Shown here piece after piece: positions 31,587-40,154 of a DNA stretch of 53,864 bases. The position numbers were made by a program, and so were the translations under genes. Origin of the DNA: an uncultured bacterium (GTDB lineage: Bacteria; Armatimonadota; Hebobacteria; CAIYQO01); NCBI GenBank assembly GCA_903928345.1, contig CAIYQO010000084.1, positions 1 through 53,864 of the forward strand, given 5' to 3'. A model generated the notes under the pieces. The model ran no database searches and was not told the origin of the DNA. It was given only the letters and a program-made list of their open reading frames with translations. Positions within the stretch are counted from its first letter, which is position 1. The number at the start of each line of letters is the position of its first letter.

Positions 31587-32195
31587 ATGGCCGATGAACG
31601 ACGCCAGCATACGCGGTTGAGCTATTCACCGGAGAATCCGCCGGTGCTGCGCATCGGCACGGTGAACTATGCGATTCGCGACCTCTCCGAGGGGGGCGTC
31701 GTCTTCGTCTGCTACCGGCAGAACCAGTTCCCGGCGAATACGCTGCTCAGCGGCGCGATTATCTTCCACGACGGCGTGACGATTCCCGTCGAGGGGCGCG
31801 TGTTGCGCTATCACGACGGTGCCGTGGTGGTGGCCTTCACCCAGGAGGCGCAATCCGCCGCCGCCTTCCGCGAACGGCGACGCTTCTTCCGCCTGCGGTA
31901 TCCGCGCGGGGAAGAAGTGGGCATGAAGTGGGGCGGCACGCCATACATCGTCATCGAGATCTCCGAGGAAGGCGTGGTGGTGCGCCGCCACGTGATGGAT
32001 GCCTGGAAGGTTGGCGAAGAGGTGCGCGCCGAGGTGTTCTTCCACGACCGCACCGCGTTGCAAATCGTCGGCAGTGTGCTGCGCATGACGGATAGCGAAG
32101 TGGTGCTGCAGCTTTCCAGCGGCATCCCCGCCCGCACCGTCTTCGACGAGCAACGCTACCTCATCCGCAAATCGGTGGATCTACGCCGCCATTGA
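31587..32195 (+). CDS. PilZ-domain protein, two PilZ-like repeats
   Basis: 202 aa from the ATG at 31587 (GGGAG 6 nt upstream). Two PilZ-like halves: E-R-R-Q-H-T-R-L with I-R-D-L-S-E-G-G (about 3-37), and R-E-R-R-R-F-F-R-L with I-E-I-S-E-E-G-V (about 94-132). The second half carries an RxxxR-type c-di-GMP motif and a degenerate D/NxSxxG (E-I-S-E-E-G). This YcgR-like arrangement without the usual N-terminal domain suggests a c-di-GMP effector for motility or surface polymers. Ligand binding by the first half is uncertain. Confidence 0.75.
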   Translation: MADERRQHTRLSYSPENPPVLRIGTVNYAIRDLSEGGVVFVCYRQNQFPANTLLSGAIIFHDGVTIPVEGRVLRYHDGAVVVAFTQEAQSAAAFRERRRFFRLRYPRGEEVGMKWGGTPYIVIEISEEGVVVRRHVMDAWKVGEEVRAEVFFHDRTALQIVGSVLRMTDSEVVLQLSSGIPARTVFDEQRYLIRKSVDLRRH

Positions 32196-32207
32196 TGCGC
32201 GTGCATG

Positions 32208-32232
32208 TACCGCCGGCGTCTCGCCGGCGGTA
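32208..32232. terminator. Bidirectional 11-bp hairpin
   Basis: TACCGCCGGCG (32208-32218) pairs with 32222-32232, loop TCT. It lies between convergent genes. Confidence 0.65.
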
Positions 32233-32240
32233 TGGCCATG

Positions 32241-34910
32241 TTATCCCGCTTCCGCTGCCGCATACTCCCACGCCCCCTCCATCTCCGCGCCGGTCAGTCC
32301 AAAGACGCACGGCGTTTCGCGTTGCCACGTGTCGTCGAAGTGTACCGTGAGCGGAGTGCCGGGGGCGGCGGTCGTCTCCGTGCCATCGTTGTAGCGCACG
32401 CGGAGCGCACGGTCGGCGAAGAGGGTGAGGGTGCCGGCGGGGGCGTCGTCGGCGCGCCACAGGTAGCTGTGCGCCGTGTCGGCGTGGGTGAAGGTGCGCC
32501 CGCGCAGGGCCGCGCCGAGGGCGAAGTCCGCCGACCGCGGCGCGCGTGTGGCACCCTGCAGGCGGATACGGCGCGTGGAAGCGCCTGCCGGCACGTCGGC
32601 ACAGGCGATCACCCCGTGCAGGTTGCCGGTATACGGGTCGACCGCCGTCGTCCAGTGCGTGCCATCGGGTGCGGTCACGGTCACCCCGTCGGCAGCCAGC
32701 GGCACGCGCCACACCGCCACCGGCAGCAGCGCAATCGGCAGCGGAGCGGTGATTTCCAGCATCACCTCCACCCCGTCCGCGTCCGGCGTCAGCGTCACGG
32801 CCACCGCGGTGTCACCCAGGTCTACCTGGCGCGGGGTGCAGGCCAGCGGGGGGATGGTTTCCGGCGCGATCAACCCCTCGGCGTTGCGATACTCGTTCAG
32901 ATCGGCCCACGCCGGCTCGTCCCAGAAGGTCGCGTAGTGCCAGAAGCACTGCGGCAGCGCCTGCCCGTCGACGTGCAGGGTAAGGCTTTGCGCGTTGCTC
33001 ACCTCGATGCGGTCGGGCAGTTGCGCGGGCTTGCTGCCGGCGCGGTAGCCGCAATATAGATCGGGCCAGTAGAAAACGTGCTCGGGTTGCGCGGTGAAGT
33101 GCGTCTGATAGTAATCCGCGATATCCGCCGCGGAGGCGAAGAGCAGACCGCCCGCGGCGGCGCGCTCCACCAGCGCCGTCACCCCCAGCGCGTTGGCCTG
33201 CTCCCAATCGCGGCTGCCCATGAAGTTTTCCAACGCCACGGTGAAGAAGACGGGGGCCGTCGCGTGGGTCGCGCTCGCCAGCCAGCCGTCCACGGCGTCG
33301 GTGAAGCGGCTCAGGTTGGCGGCCTGCGCGGGGGTATCGGTGTAGCGGCGCAGCGGCTCGGTGAGGGTGGGGCAGCCCTCCATGGTATAGATGCTGTAGT
33401 TGCGCACGGAGGACGCGGTGCCCATGCCGAACGCCACGATACCCGGCGCGCCGACCTTGCGGAAGTCATCGGGGGCGATAAAGTACGGCGCGTTCGGCGC
33501 ACCCCAGTGGTCGATCTTCCAGTGGTTGGCGTCGCCGCCGTCCAGCCAGTTCTGCCAGATACACAGCGAGTTGATCGCCTTCACCCCGGCGCGCTGTGCC
33601 AGGTGCGGCGTGGCGTTGCCGAAGGTGTAGGAACCCAAAATCTCCAGCGGGCCGATGCCCAGCATCTCCCACAAGCGCGCGATGAGCGTCATCCCCTCCG
33701 CCTGGATGGCCTCGGGCACGGCGAACAGGTTGTAGTTCGGGATGCCCGGCAGCAGCCAGTCGGCGTTGACGAAGGGCACCAGCCGGTCGCCGAAGCGATG
33801 GCGGAACCCGGCGTAGGCAAGCAGGTAGTCGAGCACTGACTCGCTCGATCCCGCGAAAGGCGACCACCAGTTGCCCACCCAGTAATCGCCGGGCAGTTCG
33901 TAGCGGTGGATGAGGGTATCAATGTCCGGCTTGTTGGCACCCACCCACAGCGTACAGACCGCGTAGCCGGGGGCGAGCACGCCGAAGACGCGCGTCAACC
34001 GTTCCGCGCCTACTTGCCACGCCACGCGCCCGTTGCCCGGCACGTCGGGGGTGAGTTCGGCTTCCGCGCGCCAGCCGTCGCCGTCGCGCGTCCAGGTCAG
34101 CGGTAGCGGCTGCATCTCCCCGCGCCGCGCGCCCAGGTAGTCGGCCTCCACCGTCGCCGTATTTTCCTCCGGCAGTTCCCCCTGCACGTGAAAGGTCACC
34201 CGCACCGCTTCACCCGGCGCCACCAGCCCCGGTGTCACCCGCATGTCGCCGTGGAAGCCCCAGCGCTGGGCGGCGGTCTCGGTGCGCACGGTCTCCTGCA
34301 GCGTGAGCAGGCTGTGCGTATTCTCCTGCATCCGCGCGCGCAGCCAGGTGTCGTGGTCGGCGCGGCGCTGATCCGGCGTCATGGGGGGGCGTGTGAGCGG
34401 CGACATCAGGCCCACGCGGTGCACGGTTACGGTGGTGCCCTCCGCGTAAAAGGTGAGGAACCCGCCCTCTTCGCTGCGCCCCGGCCACGGTACGGGCACC
34501 TCGCCGTCCGGCCCCTGGAGCACCAGTGTGTCGGCGCGCTTGTGCAGGATCAGGCTGCGCATCCCCGCGGCGCTCTCCGCCTGTTCCACCGTCGCCAGCG
34601 TCGTGCCGGCGCGATCGAGCACGCTGATCTGCCCGGCGTGGGTAAGGGTGACGCGCAGCGGCGCTTCCGCCACCGCGCCCCACTCATGCGGTTGCGCCAC
34701 CCCGATCACCAGCCGCCCGTGCGGCTCCGGGCCGAAGGTTACGCTCACGCGCACGGTGCAGTCGTGCAAGATGCGCGGATGCACCACCAGGCCGGACAGC
34801 GTGGCGCTCTCGCCCGGGGTCAGGGTGAGTGGACCGGGCACGTGGCTCAGGCACACGTCGCCGCGCACCCAGGCTTCGGAGCGGGTATCGAAAAGATCGA
34901 GGTAACGCAT
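32241..34910 (-). CDS. Large protein of unknown function, possibly carbohydrate-active
   Basis: 889 aa, no signal peptide, no family recognised. The first 330 residues are beta-rich with features of carbohydrate-binding or Ig-like modules. The centre (about 335-640) is aromatic-rich with alternating helix and strand (for example Y-W-V-G-N-W-W-S-P-F, F-V-N-A-D-W-L-L-P-G, I-D-H-W-G-A-P-N-A-P-Y-F), as in TIM-barrel-like or polysaccharide-deacetylase-like folds. The last 200 residues are beta-rich again. Carbohydrate processing is only inference, supported by nearby secreted hydrolases. Separated from the GlsB-type gene by a terminator, so probably a single gene. Confidence 0.6.
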   Translation of the reverse strand: MRYLDLFDTRSEAWVRGDVCLSHVPGPLTLTPGESATLSGLVVHPRILHDCTVRVSVTFGPEPHGRLVIGVAQPHEWGAVAEAPLRVTLTHAGQISVLDRAGTTLATVEQAESAAGMRSLILHKRADTLVLQGPDGEVPVPWPGRSEEGGFLTFYAEGTTVTVHRVGLMSPLTRPPMTPDQRRADHDTWLRARMQENTHSLLTLQETVRTETAAQRWGFHGDMRVTPGLVAPGEAVRVTFHVQGELPEENTATVEADYLGARRGEMQPLPLTWTRDGDGWRAEAELTPDVPGNGRVAWQVGAERLTRVFGVLAPGYAVCTLWVGANKPDIDTLIHRYELPGDYWVGNWWSPFAGSSESVLDYLLAYAGFRHRFGDRLVPFVNADWLLPGIPNYNLFAVPEAIQAEGMTLIARLWEMLGIGPLEILGSYTFGNATPHLAQRAGVKAINSLCIWQNWLDGGDANHWKIDHWGAPNAPYFIAPDDFRKVGAPGIVAFGMGTASSVRNYSIYTMEGCPTLTEPLRRYTDTPAQAANLSRFTDAVDGWLASATHATAPVFFTVALENFMGSRDWEQANALGVTALVERAAAGGLLFASAADIADYYQTHFTAQPEHVFYWPDLYCGYRAGSKPAQLPDRIEVSNAQSLTLHVDGQALPQCFWHYATFWDEPAWADLNEYRNAEGLIAPETIPPLACTPRQVDLGDTAVAVTLTPDADGVEVMLEITAPLPIALLPVAVWRVPLAADGVTVTAPDGTHWTTAVDPYTGNLHGVIACADVPAGASTRRIRLQGATRAPRSADFALGAALRGRTFTHADTAHSYLWRADDAPAGTLTLFADRALRVRYNDGTETTAAPGTPLTVHFDDTWQRETPCVFGLTGAEMEGAWEYAAAEAG

Positions 34911-35009
34911 AGCGGAGTGTCCCCGTGGCTGAAATCGCGGTTAATGCTACCGCTCAGTCCGCCGCGTGTCAACGGGGTGACGGGCTCCGCAGGAGAGAAA
35001 AAAAACGCC

Positions 35010-35035
35010 GTACCGCCGGTGGGGACCGGCGGTAC
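35010..35035 (-). terminator. Terminator of the GlsB-type gene
   Basis: GTACCGCCGGT (35010-35020) pairs with 35025-35035, loop GGGG. On the minus strand it is followed by a run of eight T (A-run at 34998-35005). A textbook intrinsic terminator. Confidence 0.85.
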
Positions 35036-35046
35036 GCGAGGGGACG

Positions 35047-35313
35047 TTACGTATTCATCACCGGACGGTGCGTCACCGCGCGCAGAATGGCGATGAGAAT
35101 CACCGCGCCGATGATGGCCGTGAGCAGGCTCCAGCCCAGGCCGGTGGCCGTGAAACCGATCAGGCGGAAGACGAACCCGCCGATGAGTGCACCGACGATA
35201 CCGATGAGCACGTCGCCCCAGAAGCTGCCGCGACCACCCATGATGCCGTTGGCGACCCACCAGGCCACCGCGCCCAGCAGAATCCACAGAATGAATGCGG
35301 TAATAACCGACAC
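35047..35313 (-). CDS. GlsB/YeaQ/YmgE-family membrane protein
   Basis: 88 aa from the GTG at 35313 with GGAGGG 6 nt upstream; the longer frame to 35382 is unlikely. Three TM segments with the family pattern: I-L-W-I-L-L-G-A-V-A-W-W-V-A, then G-D-V-L-I-G-I-V-G-A-L-I-G-G-F, and a last L-L-T-A-I-I-G-A-V-I-L-I. The family is called transglycosylase-associated or general stress membrane protein; its function is unknown. It has its own terminator. Confidence 0.9.
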   Translation of the reverse strand: MSVITAFILWILLGAVAWWVANGIMGGRGSFWGDVLIGIVGALIGGFVFRLIGFTATGLGWSLLTAIIGAVILIAILRAVTHRPVMNT

Positions 35314-35422
35314 TGCTGTCCCTCCTTCCCCAAAACGGCTGCATCGTGCAGGTATGATGCTGCTACTGGGGTTCCCCCCCACGGGTTCTACACGCGGTAC
35401 GCATGGGCGGGAAGGGCGACAA

Positions 35423-36697
35423 TCAGGCCGTCGGGACGGGCGCGGACTCCTCCGCTTCGGGCATGATGCTGCTCAACGTGCCGAAACGGCGTAGCCGCGG
35501 GAAGGCCAGCGCCCACGCGATCACCACCGCCAGCGTGCCGATGCCGCCGGCGATCACGGAGATGACGGGGCTGAGGCACTGCGCCACCACGCCGGATTCC
35601 AGCCCGCCGATTTCGTTCGAGGAGCCGATGAAGATATGGTTCACCGCGGAGACGCGCCCGCGCATGGCGTCGGGGGTGAGCCCCTGGATGAGGGTATGGC
35701 GCACCACCACGCTGATGTTGTCCAGCGCGCCGGTAAGGAAGAGCATCGCCAGCGACAGGTAGAAGTTGCGCGAAATGCCGAAGATGATCGTCGCCACGCC
35801 GAACCCCGCCACCGCCAGCAGCATGGTGCGCCCGGCGCGCTTGATGGCCGGCAGGTGCGTGAGCAGGAAGGCCATCGTCAGCGCTCCCACCGCCGGGGCC
35901 GCACGCAGCCAGCCGAGGCCGAACTTGCCCACATGCAGGATATCCTTCGCATAGACGGGCAGCAGGTAGACGGCGCCGCCGAGGAGCACGGCGAAGAGGT
36001 CGAGGGAGATCGCCGCCAGCAGCACGTCGCGGCTCCACACGAAGCGCACGCCGGCCAGCACATTGCTCAGCGTGGCCGCCCCCGCGGAGGCCGGGCTGGG
36101 ACGCAGCCGCAGCATCAGGAGCACCAGCACGCACACCGTGGCCGTCACGGCGTTGAACAGATACGCCGCCGGGACCAGCCACGCGATGATGAAGGCGCCG
36201 ATGGCCGGACCGATCACGCTGGAAAGCTGAAAGCTGGAGCTATGCCACTTCATGGCGTTTTCGAAGGTCTCCGGCGTCGCCAGCGAGGGGTAGATCGACG
36301 CGATGGCGGGGCGGCCCAGCGTGGCGAAGATCGCGTCGCAGAGGAGAAGCAGGTACATCAGCCAGATGGCGCCGTGCATGTAGGATACCCAGGCCAACCC
36401 GAGCGAGCACACGGCGACGCACGCCAGGCAGCCGACGACGATGGCACGGCGGTCGAGGCGGTCGGCGAGAAAACCGGCGGGCAGGCTGAGCAGCATCATC
36501 GGGATCGCTTGCACCCCGCCGACCAGTCCCAGCGACAACGGTTGCCCGGTGCGCTGGTAGATATCCCACCCGATAGCCAGCCCCTGCGCCGCCAACCCGA
36601 TCTGCAGCAGTGTCATGCCCAGCAGGTAGGGGAGCACGCCGGGCACACGGAAGGCGGCATACGGATCGAGGGCGTGTTGGGTGTCGGGTGCGGTCAT
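35423..36697 (-). CDS. MFS transporter, EntS/MFS_3-like exporter
   Basis: 424 aa with 12 predicted TM helices. The loop 2-3 signature reads G-F-L-A-D-R-L-D-R-R. The repeat with F-R-V-P-G-V-L-P-Y-L-L-G at the start and L-Q-G-L-T-P-D-A-M-R-G-R-V in loop 8-9 is typical of the EntS-like (MFS_3) drug or siderophore exporter group. Substrate unknown. There is no ribosome-binding site before the ATG, so the start is less certain or the message may be nearly leaderless. Divergent from apgM. Confidence 0.85.
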   Translation of the reverse strand: MTAPDTQHALDPYAAFRVPGVLPYLLGMTLLQIGLAAQGLAIGWDIYQRTGQPLSLGLVGGVQAIPMMLLSLPAGFLADRLDRRAIVVGCLACVAVCSLGLAWVSYMHGAIWLMYLLLLCDAIFATLGRPAIASIYPSLATPETFENAMKWHSSSFQLSSVIGPAIGAFIIAWLVPAAYLFNAVTATVCVLVLLMLRLRPSPASAGAATLSNVLAGVRFVWSRDVLLAAISLDLFAVLLGGAVYLLPVYAKDILHVGKFGLGWLRAAPAVGALTMAFLLTHLPAIKRAGRTMLLAVAGFGVATIIFGISRNFYLSLAMLFLTGALDNISVVVRHTLIQGLTPDAMRGRVSAVNHIFIGSSNEIGGLESGVVAQCLSPVISVIAGGIGTLAVVIAWALAFPRLRRFGTLSSIMPEAEESAPVPTA

Positions 36698-36780
36698 AGG
36701 TATATCATTACCCGAAACGTAGTCTTTACCTTCTTGCGCGCGGACGATGTGCAGCGCTGCCCTTGCTGAGTAGGCGAAAA

Positions 36781-37980
36781 ATGACTATGCTGTCAGGCAT
36801 GAAATACCTGCTTATCGTGCCGGACGGCATGGCCGATACCCCCATCGATGCCCTGGACGGGCGCACCCCGTTGATGGCGGCGGAGACGCCGCACCTGGAT
36901 GCGTTGGCGCGGTTGGGCACGGTGGGGCGGGTGCAGACGGTGCCGCCGGGGATGCCGCCGGGCAGCGACGTGGCAGCGCTCTCCATCATGGGCTACGACC
37001 CCGCGCGCTATTACACGGGCCGCGCACCGCTGGAGGCCGCCAGTCTGGAGATCGACCTGGGTCCGCGTGACGTCGCCTTTCGCTGCAACCTGATCACCAC
37101 CGACGGCACAGCCATCGTGGATTACAGCGGCGGCGAGGTGTCCAGCGCGGACGGCGCCGTGCTGCTGGACGCGGTGGCAACGCGGCTGGGCACTTCCAAG
37201 CGGCGTTTCTACCCCGGCGTCAGCTACCGTAACCTGCTGGTGTGGGCGGAAGGCTCGGTGGACGTGCGCACGGTGCCGCCGCACGACGTGATGGGGCAGC
37301 CGCTTCTCCCCAACCTGCCGGAAGGCGACGGTGAGACGACGCTGCGGCAGATGATCTGGGATTCCTACGAGATCCTCGCCGCGCACCCGCTGAATCGGCG
37401 TTGCGTGGACGAGGGGCGGCACCCGGCCAACATGATCTGGTTGTGGGGGCAAGGGTACGCGCCCAGCCTGCCGAACTTCCCGGCGACGCACGGGGTGAGC
37501 GGTACGGTGATTTCGGCGGTGGACCTGCTCCGCGGCATCGCGCGGTTGGCCGGGTTGAAGGCCCCGCTGGTGCCCGGCGCCACCGGGCGGCTGGATACGA
37601 ATTGGGCGGGCAAGGCCGCCGCCGCCCGCGTGGCGCTGGCGGAGTCGGACTTCGTGATGATCCACGTGGAGGCGCCCGACGAGTGCGGCCACCAGGGGGA
37701 CCTGGAGGGCAAGGTGCGCGCCATCGCGCTGACGGACCGCGAGATCATCGGGCCGGCGTGGGAGGCCGCGCAGCGCTACGGCGACGCGCGCATCCTGGTG
37801 CTGCCCGACCATTACACCCCCATCGCGCGGCGCACCCACGTGGGCGACCCGGTGCCCTTCTGTCTGGCCGGCACGGGCATCCCCAAGGACAGCGCCGACC
37901 GCCTCGACGAGGAGATCGCCGCCGAGTCGCCACTCTTCCTCGACGAGGGTTGGCGGCTCATCACGCGCTTACTCGGGTAA
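36781..37980 (+). CDS. apgM: 2,3-bisphosphoglycerate-independent phosphoglycerate mutase, ApgM type
   Basis: 399 aa from the ATG at 36781; ATGs at 36787 and 36799 are also possible, the last giving M-K-Y-L-L-I-V-P-D-G, the conserved N-terminus. Alkaline phosphatase-superfamily metal motifs: V-P-D-G-M-A-D near the start, G-S-D-V-A-A-L-S-I-M-G-Y-D (catalytic Ser region), H-V-E-A-P-D-E-C-G-H and L-P-D-H-Y-T-P. This archaeal-type enzyme interconverts 3- and 2-phosphoglycerate. Related bacterial proteins have been proposed as homoserine kinases, but no threonine genes lie nearby. Followed by a C/G-rich hairpin. Confidence 0.88.
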   Translation: MTMLSGMKYLLIVPDGMADTPIDALDGRTPLMAAETPHLDALARLGTVGRVQTVPPGMPPGSDVAALSIMGYDPARYYTGRAPLEAASLEIDLGPRDVAFRCNLITTDGTAIVDYSGGEVSSADGAVLLDAVATRLGTSKRRFYPGVSYRNLLVWAEGSVDVRTVPPHDVMGQPLLPNLPEGDGETTLRQMIWDSYEILAAHPLNRRCVDEGRHPANMIWLWGQGYAPSLPNFPATHGVSGTVISAVDLLRGIARLAGLKAPLVPGATGRLDTNWAGKAAAARVALAESDFVMIHVEAPDECGHQGDLEGKVRAIALTDREIIGPAWEAAQRYGDARILVLPDHYTPIARRTHVGDPVPFCLAGTGIPKDSADRLDEEIAAESPLFLDEGWRLITRLLG

Positions 37981-38024
37981 TCCGCGAATCGTTCCGTGCT
38001 CCCGCGCGGCTCTCTCCCCTGCGT

Positions 38025-38050
38025 CCCCCTCTCCCTGCGGGGCGAGGGGG
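38025..38050. terminator. C/G-rich hairpin between convergent genes
   Basis: CCCCCTC (38025-38031) pairs with GAGGGGG (38044-38050), with an inner CCCTGCGGGG stem. It can end both apgM and the YjbH-like gene and resembles the dispersed C/G-rich repeat. Confidence 0.55.
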
Positions 38051-38066
38051 ATTACGTTTGGTGCGC

Positions 38067-40031
38067 TTAACGGTGCAGGTAGTATTCCTCCACGGCGCCG
38101 GGGAGGTCGCGGTTGCGGTTGAGCATCGTTTCGAGCAGGTCTGAACCGCTGTACAGCTCATTCGCCAGCGTGTTGGCGAGGACGGTGTAGTTGCTGCCGT
38201 GCGCGGTGCTGTAGTAGCTCCAGTCGAACACGTCGGGCGTGCGCGGGCGGATGACGCCGGGCGCCAGCGGTTGCTTGCGCAGACTGAGGGGCAGCACCAC
38301 GCGGATGGTGGCGACCATATTGTTCAGGTCAGGGGTGGTGGGCAGCACGTTCCACGCCACCAGGTTGTCGCGCAGCGAGGTGGGCATGCGCGTGTAGCGC
38401 ACGCCGAAGCCCAACTCGACTTCGTGGAAAAAGCGCAGCACGTCCACGCCACCGCCCACGTCGCCGGAGAGGAACTGCCCGCCGAAGACGCGCAGTTGCA
38501 GGTTGTACCGGGGGATGAGCCGCCATAATTCGCCGAGGACATAGTCGGTGCGCTCGCCGTTGCTCCACAGCGCGGCGGCGGTGGCGTGGGCCATGGCGAG
38601 GCGGCCGATGGGCGCGGCGAATTCCACCAGCGGGCCGTCCTGCTCGCCGGGGAAGCGCCCGATCATCGCCTGGCCGAGGACGCCGGGGCAGGGGCGGAAG
38701 GCATAGGCGCCCAGCAGGCGGTTCATGGCGAATTCGTCGGGCACCGTTTCACTCAGGTTGCCGACGGTGGCGTACGGCGAGGTAAAGCGGCTGGTGAGCG
38801 TGAGGCCGTCGGCGAGGGGGGTGCTGGTTTCCAGGCGCGCCGCGATGCCGAGGGCGGCCTCCGCGAACTCGGTGCCGAATTCCGTGCGTACCCCGGGGCC
38901 GATAATCACGTCGGAATGGAGTGCCATGTCGTTGGCGCGGCCTGAGTCGGCCAGCGGCGTGCCCGCGGGCAGGTCGCGCAGCGTGCGGGCGTACAACTGG
39001 GCCACGAAGTCGCGCGGGGCCAGCGTGCCGGCCGCGTATTTCCGATAGGCGTCGGCGTCGGTGGACAGCACGAGGGTGGGGACGCCGTTACGCGAAAGGG
39101 CCAGCGCCAGGGTGTGCACGTCGGCGGGTGCGGCGGCCGCGAGCACGGGCCACAATGCTGCGGTGCTGTCCAGGTCGTTCAGGGTGTAGCGGCGGTTTTC
39201 GTAGGCCAGCGTCAGGCGTTTGCCGGCGGGGTTCCGTTCGAGCACGGCGCGGGCGTTCTCAAAACCCTGCGCCACGGCCGCCTGCTGCACGCGTGCCACC
39301 AGCGTCGCGTCGTCAGGTGCGGCGGCGACGGGCGGCGCAGACGTCGCCAGCGAGGCCGGGCCGGTCAGGCCGAACTGCACCGCGTATTGCAGCGAGGTTA
39401 AATCGTTGCTGTGCTGCAGGCGGAGCATGCCGTGGGGCGGCAGCAACAGCGCCACCCCGGTGTTGATATCCTTCGTGTCGTAGTCGGCAGAGAACTGCAC
39501 GGTGTTGCCGACCGTGTAGCTGGCCCCGGCGAGCACGCCCCGCGCATTTCCGACGGCGGCGCCGAGGGTTAATCCCAGGCGGTCGTTATACAGGTGCTTG
39601 GTGGCGACAAGGAACTCGGTGGCTTTGCCGGGCGTTTGCGTGCGTTTGAGGTCGGCGGCACCCAGGGCGAAGGCCGGCCAGCGGTCTGACTCTCGCGTGA
39701 CGCGCCACTTGGCGTGCAGGGTGAAGTCGTGCCCCCAGTCGGCGTCGCCCATCGTCCAGGCGGTTTCCAGGTTGGGCAGCGGGGTGAAGGTGACATCGTA
39801 TTTCGACACGCCGCCAAAGTTCATGTTTTTCGCATCGGCGCCGGTAATGGCGATGTAGCTGAAGCGCACCATGGCGTCGGTCATCACGTCGGCGGTGGGT
39901 ACGCGGATTAGGCCGGTGAGGCCTTCCTGGGTGGGCACCTGCGCGTCGGCGGCCAGCACGGCGGGGTTCGCCAGGGCGGTGGCGGCCAATCCGAGCAGCA
40001 GGAAGAGCAGCGGGACAAAACGACGTAGCAT
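38067..40031 (-). CDS. YjbH-like outer membrane protein
   Basis: 654 aa from the ATG at 40031 (GAGGAG 6 nt upstream). Signal peptide about residues 1-22 (L-L-F-L-L-L-G-L-A-A-T-A-L-A). The next part (G-L-T-G-L-I-R-V-P-T-A-D-V, then F-T-P-L-P-N-L-E, F-L-V-A-T-K-H) matches the start of YjbH, a beta-barrel linked to exopolysaccharide export in Enterobacteria. The C-terminal 300 residues also resemble YjbH. The barrel is predicted to sit in the outer membrane. The partner genes yjbE, yjbF and yjbG are absent here. Confidence 0.7.
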   Translation of the reverse strand: MLRRFVPLLFLLLGLAATALANPAVLAADAQVPTQEGLTGLIRVPTADVMTDAMVRFSYIAITGADAKNMNFGGVSKYDVTFTPLPNLETAWTMGDADWGHDFTLHAKWRVTRESDRWPAFALGAADLKRTQTPGKATEFLVATKHLYNDRLGLTLGAAVGNARGVLAGASYTVGNTVQFSADYDTKDINTGVALLLPPHGMLRLQHSNDLTSLQYAVQFGLTGPASLATSAPPVAAAPDDATLVARVQQAAVAQGFENARAVLERNPAGKRLTLAYENRRYTLNDLDSTAALWPVLAAAAPADVHTLALALSRNGVPTLVLSTDADAYRKYAAGTLAPRDFVAQLYARTLRDLPAGTPLADSGRANDMALHSDVIIGPGVRTEFGTEFAEAALGIAARLETSTPLADGLTLTSRFTSPYATVGNLSETVPDEFAMNRLLGAYAFRPCPGVLGQAMIGRFPGEQDGPLVEFAAPIGRLAMAHATAAALWSNGERTDYVLGELWRLIPRYNLQLRVFGGQFLSGDVGGGVDVLRFFHEVELGFGVRYTRMPTSLRDNLVAWNVLPTTPDLNNMVATIRVVLPLSLRKQPLAPGVIRPRTPDVFDWSYYSTAHGSNYTVLANTLANELYSGSDLLETMLNRNRDLPGAVEEYYLHR

Positions 40032-40058
40032 GGTACGCTCCTCTCGTGTAGTCGCTTG

Positions 40059-40088
40059 AGTATACCAGGGGCAACCGCCCGCTGTACA
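40059..40088 (-). promoter_or_regulatory. Promoter of the YjbH-like gene
   Basis: Minus strand TGTACA (40088-40083), 18-nt spacer, TATACT (40064-40059), about 27 bp before the ATG. Confidence 0.5.
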
Positions 40089-40102
40089 GGGGCACAAAAA
40101 AG

Positions 40103-40131
40103 CCCGACCCGGCGGAAACCGCCGGGTCGGG
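40103..40131 (-). terminator. Terminator of the lipoprotein gene
   Basis: Perfect 13-bp stem (40103-40115 with 40119-40131), 3-nt loop. On the minus strand it is followed by CTTTTTT. It lies 24 bp past the stop codon. Confidence 0.9.
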
Positions 40132-40154
40132 TATGCGAGCCAGTACAAGTAAAG

